NCBI GenBank assembly: GCA_964469165.1
Contig: CAYXXZ010000153.1
Location: 1-5,398 of the forward strand
Origin: CAYXXZ01 sp964469165
Lineage (GTDB): Bacteria; Pseudomonadota; Gammaproteobacteria; Pseudomonadales; Porticoccaceae
Direction of reading: 5' to 3'
DNA length: 5,398 nucleotides
Part shown: piece by piece, positions 1 through 5,355 of the stretch
Layout: each line of letters starts with the position of its first letter
Numbering within the stretch: the stretch's first letter is position 1
Program-made: the position numbers and the translations under genes
Notes under the pieces: generated by a model
What the model was told of the DNA's origin: nothing
Seen by the model: the letters and a program-made list of their open reading frames with translations, nothing else
The model's database searches: none

Positions 1-734
1 ACGCTGTCGGCCTCGGCCAGCATGCGTCTGATGATGTCGGCGGCGGGGCTGGCACTGATTTCGCCAATGGTGGCGCAGGTCAGCACAGAGACGGTGTTCC
101 AGCACAGGCTGGAAATCACCTTCATCCAGATCCAGCCGCGGATGTTTTCGTCCACCACCGGCGCCGCAATGCCCGCCCGCTCCATGGCATCTGACAGGCG
201 CAGAACGCGCTCGCTCTTTTCGCCACTGGGCTCGCCGAGCGCAAAACCTCTGCCACCTTCCATCGCCACCACGCCGGGCTCCGTGACTGTGGCTGCGGTG
301 AGGTAAACACAGCCGATGACCCGCGCGGGATCGAGAGCGTCCCACTTGCTGCCGTCCGGGTCCATGCGTTCCAGGCGCCGCTCCGGGTAGAGCGGGTGGC
401 CGTGGAAATACCAGTAGGGAATCCCCGTGGTGGGCGGCAGAATGGCGGTGTCCTGGTGGTACAGCGGCGCAATGGTGTTCACCACGCCGTCGAGCTGATT
501 TTCCTTGACGGTGATGAAGATGTAGTCCTGCGGCCCGAGCTGCGCCGGATCGTCGCTGGCCGTTACCGGTACGGTGTAATCCCCCGCCGGGGTGATCAAT
601 CGCAAACCGTTTTTGCGGATCGCAGCGAGTTGTGCGCCGCGCGCCACCACACTGATCTCCACATCGGGCAGCCTGGCCATGGCGGCCGCGATGTAGCCGC
701 CAATGGCGCCACCGCCGAATATACAGACTTTCAT
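1..734 (-). CDS. ketopantoate reductase-like NAD(P)H oxidoreductase, C-terminus cut off by the window edge
   Basis: About 244 codons are present, starting at ATG 734-732; the family is usually 300-330 aa, so most of the C-terminal domain lies outside the window. Seen: the N-terminus MKVCIFGGGAIGGYIAA has the dinucleotide-binding GxGxxG (G7, G9, G12). TVKENQ (residues 75-80) carries the family Lys-x-x-Gln, and IWMKVISSLCWN contains the Lys205 that aligns with catalytic Lys176 of E. coli PanE. AGGAG (positions 741-745) sits 6 bases before the ATG and supports this start. Known: the family reduces 2-dehydropantoate with NADPH in pantothenate synthesis, but many paralogues sit in catabolic clusters with other substrates. 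Odd: two expected substrate asparagines are replaced, Thr103 in PTTGIPYWYF (normally NG) and Ser209 four residues after Lys205; Asn213 is kept. It follows the transporter by only 25 bases, so it is probably co-transcribed. Inference: a catabolic 2-oxo/2-hydroxy acid or related ketone reductase rather than biosynthetic PanE. Confidence 0.88.
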   Translation of the reverse strand, partial: MKVCIFGGGAIGGYIAAAMARLPDVEISVVARGAQLAAIRKNGLRLITPAGDYTVPVTASDDPAQLGPQDYIFITVKENQLDGVVNTIAPLYHQDTAILPPTTGIPYWYFHGHPLYPERRLERMDPDGSKWDALDPARVIGCVYLTAATVTEPGVVAMEGGRGFALGEPSGEKSERVLRLSDAMERAGIAAPVVDENIRGWIWMKVISSLCWNTVSVLTCATIGEISASPAADIIRRMLAEADS

Positions 735-759
735 CGAGCACTCCTCTCGTTCGCTGCCG

Positions 760-2097
760 TCATTGCATTTCCCGCACGCGCAGCAGATTGGTAAAAATTC
801 CCGCCAGCGCAATGGCGATGGCGAAAAGTGCAAGTACCGCGGCTGCCGCAACGCCCATGCCCAACAGCAGTCCCGCCAGCGCCGGGCTGATGATGGCCAC
901 CGCGCGCCCGATACCGCAGCACCAGCCGATGCCGGTGATCTTGATATGGGGCGGATAGATGACCATGGCGATGGAATAGAGATTGCCCACCGAGCCCATC
1001 AGGGTGACGCCAACGCCAAAGGACAGCGCCCATATCCAGGGGATGAGCGCCGGGTCGCCGCCGCGCATGAGCAAACTCAGCAGCACCGTCAGCACCGTGG
1101 CCATGGCCAGCGACAGCCCGACGAGGCGGTTGAGGGTAAACCAGCGCGACAGATAGCCGATGAGCGCGGTGCCGAGAATGCCGCCAAAGGTGAGTATCAC
1201 CACCGTGTAAATGCTGTCCTGCGAGGGAAAGCCGGCGTTGACGAGAAGTTTCGGCAACCAGCTGGTGACGAAGTAACTGACCGCGAAAAGTGCGGCGAAC
1301 GCGCCCCACACCAGCAGCGTCATGGTGCGCCGGCTCGGGGTGAGCAAGGCGCGCACCGTGGCCGAATCGTTTGCCAGGCTCTGCCGCTCTGGCAGGCGCT
1401 CGATGCTGTCGTGACCGATATAAGCGAGCACGCGATTGATCTTGCCCAGGGCGTCTCGCGGGCGCCGGGTGACCAGATGGGTGATGGATTCGGGCACCGC
1501 CAGAAAGTACACCGTGCCCACCAGAATATTCGCCACGCCGTTGTAGAAGAACAGCGCGCGCCAGCCGTACTCCGGTATGAACCAGGCGGAAATCAGGCCG
1601 CCGACGACGGAGCCGGTGGAGGTGCCGGCCACCATGATGGCGACGATGAAATTGCGGTAGCTCGCCGGGCTGTACTCACCCGCCAGGGCCGGCACCACCG
1701 CGAGCAAGCTGCCCAGGCCAAGCCCGCAGATGAAACGCAAAATGACCAGTTCGGTGACGGAGCCGATGTAGGCCACCGCCACCGTCGCCGCGCCGGTCAT
1801 GATCAGCGCCAGACTCACCAGCACGCGGCGGCCATAGATGTCCGCCAGGGATGCCATGAACATCGAGCCCAGCGTCATGCCGAGCAAACCGGCGCTGAAC
1901 ACCACCCCGAGTTGCTCGGCCCTGATGCTCCAGTCATCGGAAATGAACGGCGCCGTGTAGGCGATGATGGCGATATCGAAGCCGTCCAGCATCATGGAAA
2001 AAAAGCATACACAGAGAATTCCGAACTGGGTGGCGGTGAAGCGCCCTAGCACCAGGATGTCGTTGCTTGCGCCGAGTGCGCCGCTGTTGGAGGCCAT
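760..2097 (-). CDS. MFS transporter, aromatic acid:H+ symporter (AAHS)-like
   Basis: This 445-aa inner-membrane protein shows about 12 hydrophobic segments with a polar central loop around residues 205-257, the usual 6+6 MFS layout and length. Family marks: LDGFD in the first membrane segment (37-41), the signature Asp pair of PcaK/BenK-type carriers; the loop 2-3 motif MASLADIYGRR (81-91) with Asp86, Gly89, Arg90 and Arg91; Arg121 and Glu141 around segment 4; SWLPKLL (279-285) at the end of segment 7; and YPPHIKITGIGWCCGIGR (381-398) near segment 11. Known: AAHS members couple proton entry to uptake of benzoate, 4-hydroxybenzoate, protocatechuate and similar acids. Inference: it imports the substrate of the flanking oxidoreductases; the specific compound cannot be told. 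The start has only a weak GGA-type ribosome site in ACGGAAAACCT, but the Met fits the usual short cytoplasmic N-tail. It lies 132 bases after the SDR, across a palindrome, and 25 bases before the ketopantoate-reductase-like gene. Confidence 0.93.
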   Translation of the reverse strand: MASNSGALGASNDILVLGRFTATQFGILCVCFFSMMLDGFDIAIIAYTAPFISDDWSIRAEQLGVVFSAGLLGMTLGSMFMASLADIYGRRVLVSLALIMTGAATVAVAYIGSVTELVILRFICGLGLGSLLAVVPALAGEYSPASYRNFIVAIMVAGTSTGSVVGGLISAWFIPEYGWRALFFYNGVANILVGTVYFLAVPESITHLVTRRPRDALGKINRVLAYIGHDSIERLPERQSLANDSATVRALLTPSRRTMTLLVWGAFAALFAVSYFVTSWLPKLLVNAGFPSQDSIYTVVILTFGGILGTALIGYLSRWFTLNRLVGLSLAMATVLTVLLSLLMRGGDPALIPWIWALSFGVGVTLMGSVGNLYSIAMVIYPPHIKITGIGWCCGIGRAVAIISPALAGLLLGMGVAAAAVLALFAIAIALAGIFTNLLRVREMQ

Positions 2098-2134
2098 AGG
2101 TTTTCCGTCGTTGGGGAGGGTAATCTGCGACTAT

Positions 2135-2162
2135 GTAGGGGCAATTCATGAATTGCCCCTAC
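2135..2162. repeat. perfect 28-bp intergenic palindrome
   Basis: The sequence from 2135 is GTAGGGGCAATTCA followed directly by its own reverse complement to 2162, with no mismatch and no spacer. It lies in the 132-base gap between the SDR stop (2230) and the transporter start (2097). The outer part is G+C-rich and the core AT-rich, so a transcript could fold, although the zero-length loop would force the centre open. No T-run follows on either strand, so it is not a standard rho-independent terminator. A weak outer dyad, ATCTGC at 2123-2128 and GCAGAT at 2189-2194, surrounds it. Possible roles are a dispersed REP-like element, an operator for a dimeric protein, or an mRNA processing site. From memory, GTAGGGGC/GCCCCTAC palindromes recur between genes in many genomes; this was not checked. 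Confidence 0.9.
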
Positions 2163-2229
2163 GGAGCTCCGAGGCAGACTTTATGATTGCAGATAGAATG
2201 AGTTGCCCCAGCCAAGCACCATCTGCGTT

Positions 2230-3006
2230 TTATCCCTTGGCCGCCGCCACGGCGATCTCCTCCGGAGACGGCATGCGGGTCAGGTGCATGCCGCCGGAGA
2301 CGCGCAGCATGTCGCCGGTGGTCGCGCAGTGATCGCTGGCCAGATAGAGCGCCGCCTCGGCGACACTCTCGGCGGTGGCGAGCTTGCCGAGCGGCGTCGC
2401 CTTTTCCATTACCTCCAGAATGGCGGGCTTGTCCCAGGCCGAGGCCATGGGCGTGAGCACCACGCCGGGCGCGATGCTGTTGACGCGGATGCCGCGGGCG
2501 CCGTATTCGACACCGGCGATGCGCACGACTTTTTCCAGCGCCGCCTTGGTGCCGCCGTAAATGGAGGTACCGGGGCGATTGTCCTCTGCCGCCAGCGACG
2601 AAATCATGATCATGGAACCCCGGTCTCTGATACGCGCCCCGCAATGCTTGAGAAACATCGTCGGCCCGACGATGTTCATGGCCACCACCTGCAGGATCTT
2701 CTCGGGGGTGAGTTCCGCGATCGGCGAACTCACGTGACCACCGGTGACGCACACGGCGATATCGAGGCGGCCATAGGTCTCGATGGTTTTCGCCACCATC
2801 TGCGCGATCTGTTTTTCATCGGTGATATCGCAGGGAATGGCGGTGCCGTCGACTTCGGCGGCAATTTCCTTGAGGGCGTCGAGGCTGCGCGCCGCCACCA
2901 CGACCTTGGCGCCCTCGCTGGCATAGCGCTTGGCGATGGCTTCGCCGAAACCACCCTTGGTGGATGCACCCAGTACCAGGGCGACCTTGTCTTTCAACTG
3001 ACTCAT
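2230..3006 (-). CDS. classical SDR-family NAD(P)-dependent oxidoreductase
   Basis: This 258-aa protein has the normal length for a classical short-chain dehydrogenase/reductase, a cytosolic enzyme that interconverts alcohols and ketones. Seen in order: a Rossmann start VALVLGASTKGGFGEAIA (8-25); AAR (38-40) after the second strand, where Arg40 favours NADP(H); CD at 59-60 near the adenine pocket; CVTGG (86-90) in place of NNAG; Asn111; Ser136/Ser137 in MISSLAA; Tyr150-GGT-Lys154, giving a complete Asn-Ser-Tyr-Lys tetrad; and IAPGVVLTPM (178-187). The glycine motif has one residue more than the common GxxxGxG. The tail after SGGMHL (MPSPEEIAVAAAKG) extends slightly beyond the usual end. ATG 3006-3004 is preceded by GGAG 8 bases upstream (3015-3018). 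It follows the small Fe-S ORF by 45 bases, so the two probably share a transcript. The substrate cannot be predicted; the setting suggests a dehydrogenation step in degradation of an aromatic or alicyclic compound. Confidence 0.93.
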   Translation of the reverse strand: MSQLKDKVALVLGASTKGGFGEAIAKRYASEGAKVVVAARSLDALKEIAAEVDGTAIPCDITDEKQIAQMVAKTIETYGRLDIAVCVTGGHVSSPIAELTPEKILQVVAMNIVGPTMFLKHCGARIRDRGSMIMISSLAAEDNRPGTSIYGGTKAALEKVVRIAGVEYGARGIRVNSIAPGVVLTPMASAWDKPAILEVMEKATPLGKLATAESVAEAALYLASDHCATTGDMLRVSGGMHLTRMPSPEEIAVAAAKG

Positions 3007-3051
3007 TACATGTACTCCGTTTCTTGTGTGAAGGTTGGGTCGTTCATTCTG

Positions 3052-3234
3052 TCAGGCGCCGGCCGCAACGATGGCCACGGGCAGCGCACGGCCCTTGGCG
3101 CAGGTGTAGCCCTTGAACATGGGAGAGTCGGGGTCGCCGGTCACCTTGGCTGCCTTGCCGTCTTCCACAGTGACCAGAATGGAGCAGACCGCCGGACAGC
3201 AGCGGCAGAAGCCTGGAATTATTTCTGTTGTCAT
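3052..3234 (-). CDS. orphan N-terminal [4Fe-4S] domain of a molybdopterin oxidoreductase, probable truncated remnant
   Basis: The 60-aa product from ATG 3234-3232 matches the short domain that opens DMSO-reductase-family molybdopterin enzymes. Seen: FCRCCPAVCSILVTVEDGK, then KVTGDPDSPMFKGYTCAKGRALP. Numbered from this Met, the cluster cysteines are Cys10, Cys13, Cys17 and Cys45 (C-x2-C-x3-C-x27-C), followed by the typical CAKGRALP. Full enzymes run on for several hundred residues that bind the molybdenum cofactor; here the match ends after ALP and the frame closes with VAIVAAGA and TGA. No cofactor domain is found downstream, because the SDR begins 45 bases later. A TTG at 3252 would add six residues, but the AGGAG lies between it and the ATG, so ATG is chosen. 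Alternatives: a deletion remnant still being translated (favoured), or a functional small Fe-S protein. The intact cysteines and good ribosome site keep the second option open. Confidence 0.72.
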   Translation of the reverse strand: MTTEIIPGFCRCCPAVCSILVTVEDGKAAKVTGDPDSPMFKGYTCAKGRALPVAIVAAGA

Positions 3235-3240
3235 GGCTTT

Positions 3241-3245
3241 CTCCT
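3241..3245 (-). promoter_or_regulatory. ribosome binding site AGGAG deciding the start of the small Fe-S ORF
   Basis: On the minus strand AGGAG is followed by the six bases AAAGCC and then ATG at 3234-3232. This is near-ideal spacing. It lies inside the six-codon extension that a TTG start at 3252 would give, so it argues for the ATG and for a 60-aa product. Confidence 0.65.
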
Positions 3246-3254
3246 GATTCAATG

Positions 3255-3300
3255 CAGTGGTGCATTTACACAGTAGTTAATACTCAAGTCTGCAAACGTC
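3255..3300 (-). promoter_or_regulatory. AT-rich upstream segment, possible promoter/operator for the Fe-S ORF and SDR
   Basis: This stretch is clearly richer in A+T than its surroundings and sits directly before the small Fe-S ORF, downstream of the repeat block. On the minus strand it holds TTGCAG and, 17-19 bases later, TGTGTAAA, a poor match to a -35/-10 pair. A short dyad, AGTA at 3272-3275 and TACT at 3281-3284 around GTTAA, could be an operator half-site pair. The 451-base gap from the monooxygenase stop makes a separate promoter for the downstream genes plausible. No motif is strong enough to name a regulator. Confidence 0.25.
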
Positions 3301-3312
3301 AAAGACCGCCCC

Positions 3313-3351
3313 CTGAGTCTTGTTCAAAGGCCGGTTTAGCACCGGACTCAG
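3313..3351. repeat. small nested inverted repeat
   Basis: CTGAGTC at 3313-3319 pairs with GACTCAG at 3345-3351. Inside it, CCGGT at 3331-3335 pairs with ACCGG at 3341-3345; the two stems share base 3345. It directly abuts the left arm of the 28-base inverted repeat and may be part of the same element. Confidence 0.55.
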
Positions 3352-3353
3352 AA

Positions 3354-3462
3354 GCAGGCAGTGCGTGGCGGGCTTCCAGCAGTGTCGGCGACAGGACGTC
3401 GCCGTCACAGCGTCCATGGATGGACTTGCAGCGGTGCTGGAAGCCCGCCACGCACTGCCTGC
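3354..3462. repeat. perfect 28-base inverted repeat around a 53-base structured spacer
   Basis: The left arm at 3354-3381 begins GCAGGCAGTGCGTGGC, and the right arm at 3435-3462 is its exact reverse complement, with mismatches on both sides of each boundary. The spacer 3382-3434 holds two further hairpins: CGGCGAC (3386-3392) with GTCGCCG (3398-3404), and GTCCAT (3412-3417) with ATGGAC (3420-3425). RNA from either strand would form a very stable three-stem structure. No T-run follows on the minus strand, so this is not a classic terminator. It may be a REP/MITE-like unit, and in a polycistronic transcript it could separate or protect the monooxygenase message from the downstream genes. Confidence 0.93.
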
Positions 3463-3521
3463 CGCACCCTTGTCTCAAGCCATGCCCGCGTCGAGTATGG
3501 TGGTTCGGCGCAACACCCGAA

Positions 3522-3661
3522 GGACTGCCGGGACACGCCGTACCCAAAGCACTCGCTGCGCTCGCGGGGCAGGCCCTAAATCCATCCATGAAAGCTCGAC
3601 AGCGCCATCCCTGGCGCTGACGGTCCCGGCAGCCCTTTGGGTATCACGCCCTGGCAAGTCC
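3522..3661. repeat. imperfect inverted-repeat module with competing pairings
   Basis: TACCCAAAG at 3541-3549 pairs perfectly with CTTTGGGTA at 3635-3643. Outside it, GGACTGCCGGG from 3522 pairs with CCCTGGCAAGTCC at 3649-3661, allowing one bulge and one G-T pair. A different partner, GTCCCGGCAG at 3623-3632, pairs perfectly with CTGCCGGGAC at 3525-3534, which would exclude or pseudoknot the first fold. The central part holds the 8-bp hairpin at 3600-3619. The right end lies just after the monooxygenase stop codon in transcription order. Confidence 0.65.
3600..3619. repeat. 8-bp perfect hairpin with a four-base loop
   Basis: CAGCGCCA at 3600-3607 and TGGCGCTG at 3612-3619 are exact reverse complements around TCCC. 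The hairpin is G+C-rich and compact. It lacks a following T-run on either strand, so it is not called a terminator. It occupies the interior of the larger 3522-3661 module. Confidence 0.8.
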
Positions 3662-3685
3662 TGTGCCCCGCCACAAGATTTTTTA

Positions 3686-5311
3686 CTACCAACCGGTAAC
3701 CTTTCTCGCCAACCCGTCGATATCCGCCGGCAGCCGGTCGCCCCGCCAGCTCACATGCAGGTCGGGGCGTACCAGCACCAGATCCGTTTCGTAGACATCT
3801 CTGATCGACGCTTCGCCTACTCGCATGAGTTGCAACGGCGCGCCGATACTTTTGAATGCATTTTCCAACGCCTCGGTATCCGGATTCGCGCCGCCCAGGC
3901 ACAACAGCGTATAGCCCTGCCCCAATTGATCGTGCAATGCCTGGCCATCGTCCCGCCACACGTGGGGAATGCGGCAGCCCGGCCAGGTGGACGGCTGGTA
4001 GGCGAACACATCATCCTGCGGCGGCGTGCCCGCCTCCTCGCAGACGATGGCGGACTGGTAGCGATAACCCAGTTCCGTGCCCTTCATTTCATAGACGTGG
4101 CGGTTGCAGCGCCCCGCGAATTCGGAAAACTCGGCGCGCGCCTGCAGACCCTCCGGGGTTTTATCGAAGATTTTTTCCGTGAACGCACCACGCCACTGCG
4201 CCACCGCCGCGACCGCGGAACCGGCGGCGGCGGTATTGCGATGGCCGATGGGGCGCCGCTCGACATCGTAGCTTGCCAGCAGATTCGGGCCACCCCAGCC
4301 CTGCACGGCACCGGCAAGCTTCCAGGCCAGATCGTAGCCATCGCCGACACCGGTGTTCATGCCCAGGCCGCCGGCAGGAATGAACAGATGCACGGCGTCA
4401 CCGGCGAGCCACACCCGGCCACCCTCGCTGCGGTAGCGGTTGGCCACCATCAGGTTCTGGCGCCACTCGCCAACGAAGAGAATCTCGGGATCGATGTCGA
4501 TGCCGATCACGCGGCGCAACTCGGCCACCCAATCGGTATCGTCGGGCTTGGAGGTCTGCAAGGTGAAATGCCGGCGATCATCCTGCACTACCAGAAAACC
4601 GCCGATAGCCACCTGCTCGCCCTCGCGGCCGACGAAGGCGTAATGGCGACCCGGCGCCACCTTCGACTTCTCGAACAGGTCGTCACAGCGGAAGAACAGC
4701 TGCTTGAGTGAGGACATCCCGCCCGAGCCATCCAGCTTGATGCCGAGTTGCTTGCGCACGGCACTGGTGCCGCCATCACAGGCAGCGAGGTACTGGCCAC
4801 GCACCTGATGCTCGCCGTCCTTGTCGCGCACCAAGGCGGTCACGCCGCTGTCGTCTTCCGTCAGGGAAAGGAATTCGCAGCCCTGGCGCACGACGATATT
4901 GCTTTGTTTTTTCGCCTCTTCAAGCAACAGCGGCTCCAGGGTGTACTGAGAGATGAGCTGGTAGGGTTCGCGCGGCAGAGAACCGTCGCGGCATGCCGCG
5001 ATTTCCGCCCTGGCATCATCGACGCAGGGGTACTCCAGGTGAACCAGCGGGTCGTTCTCGGCCAGTGTGCTGACGATGAAGGCATCCATGGGCACGTCCG
5101 CCGGGTAACCGGCGGCGCGGATTCTGTCCGCCACCCCCAGGCGCCGGAAAATTTCCATGGAGCGCGGATTGGTGCGCTCCATCTTGGGCAGGAACAGGGG
5201 CTGCTCGTGGCGCTCCAGCAACACCGAGCGCACGCCGCGACGGGCGAGCTCCAGGGCAACCGTGAGGCCGGTGGGTCCGGCCCCGACGATGATGACTTCT
5301 GTTTCCAGCAT
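3686..5311 (-). CDS. FAD-dependent aromatic-ring monooxygenase (class A flavoprotein hydroxylase)
   Basis: The 541-aa protein has every hallmark of the p-hydroxybenzoate/phenol hydroxylase fold. Seen: EVIIVGAGPTGL (5-16) with GxGxxG at G10, G12 and G15; Glu33 at the end of the second strand for the FAD ribose; DG at 179-180 in AACDGGTSAVRKQLG; and GD at 304-305 in VWLAGDAVHLFIPAGGLGMNTG, which runs into DLAWKLAGA. From about residue 440, PSTWPGCRIPHVWRDDG to LVLVRPDLHVSW forms the thioredoxin-like C-terminal domain of the longer members (phenol, 3-hydroxyphenylpropionate and 2,4-dichlorophenol hydroxylases). Known: these cytosolic enzymes use NAD(P)H and O2 to hydroxylate activated aromatic rings. 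The substrate is not predictable here. The ATG at 5311 lacks a strong ribosome site, but the N-terminus begins the usual distance before the GxGxxG. It follows a probable SDR by 44 bases, suggesting one operon; a 451-base repeat block follows it. Confidence 0.95.
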   Translation of the reverse strand: MLETEVIIVGAGPTGLTVALELARRGVRSVLLERHEQPLFLPKMERTNPRSMEIFRRLGVADRIRAAGYPADVPMDAFIVSTLAENDPLVHLEYPCVDDARAEIAACRDGSLPREPYQLISQYTLEPLLLEEAKKQSNIVVRQGCEFLSLTEDDSGVTALVRDKDGEHQVRGQYLAACDGGTSAVRKQLGIKLDGSGGMSSLKQLFFRCDDLFEKSKVAPGRHYAFVGREGEQVAIGGFLVVQDDRRHFTLQTSKPDDTDWVAELRRVIGIDIDPEILFVGEWRQNLMVANRYRSEGGRVWLAGDAVHLFIPAGGLGMNTGVGDGYDLAWKLAGAVQGWGGPNLLASYDVERRPIGHRNTAAAGSAVAAVAQWRGAFTEKIFDKTPEGLQARAEFSEFAGRCNRHVYEMKGTELGYRYQSAIVCEEAGTPPQDDVFAYQPSTWPGCRIPHVWRDDGQALHDQLGQGYTLLCLGGANPDTEALENAFKSIGAPLQLMRVGEASIRDVYETDLVLVRPDLHVSWRGDRLPADIDGLARKVTGW

Positions 5312-5355
5312 GATTTTCGAACTCGAATCTTAGGGCCTGTTGACCCTGGTACTGC

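Larger units (their letters stand above)
3235..3685. other. gene-free intergenic stretch rich in inverted repeats
   Basis: No credible protein was found here on either strand. The open frames present are arginine-, proline- and cysteine-rich translations of repeat sequence with no recognisable domain. The stretch holds, from left to right, the AT-rich segment next to the Fe-S ORF, a small nested hairpin (3313-3351), a perfect 28-base inverted repeat (3354-3462), a looser inverted-repeat module (3522-3661) with an 8-bp hairpin near its middle (3600-3619), and a T-run at 3678-3683 next to the monooxygenase stop codon. No transposase, flanking target duplication or element-wide terminal inverted repeat was recognised. 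The dense palindromes suggest a non-coding mobile or REP/MITE-like insertion, which is inference. Confidence 0.7.

Noticed and set aside
703..2049. Long plus-strand open frame antiparallel to the transporter
   Set aside because: Its translation is rich in His, Gln, Arg, Ala and Asp with no domain, as expected from the mirror strand of a GC-rich gene; the minus-strand frame encodes a clear MFS protein.
3006..3047. 13-codon minus-strand ORF whose TAA overlaps the SDR ATG (TAATG), a possible coupled leader peptide
   Set aside because: It has only a weak ribosome site, the SDR has its own GGAG inside it, and an ORF this short is expected by chance.
3009..3080. Possible frameshifted continuation of the molybdopterin enzyme (PDRMNDP in the next frame after ALP)
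   Set aside because: It resembles the family's NPDRL segment only loosely, the spacing is wrong, and the frame ends within 25 codons; it is too weak to call a frameshift.
2203..3276. Plus-strand open frame antiparallel to the SDR and Fe-S ORF
   Set aside because: Low-complexity Gly/Asp/His-rich translation without a domain; the opposite strand has the SDR tetrad and the cysteine motif.
3678..3683. Run of six T on the plus strand as a terminator
   Set aside because: No G+C-rich hairpin directly precedes it on the plus strand, no plus-strand gene ends there, and on the minus strand it reads as A.
3320..4711. Long plus-strand open frame spanning the repeat block and most of the monooxygenase
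   Set aside because: It begins inside the repeats and runs antiparallel to a well-supported flavoprotein; no motif was found in it.
5330..5345. AGGG/CCCT dyad in the gap before the monooxygenase
   Set aside because: The stem is four pairs plus a mismatch, too weak to distinguish from chance.
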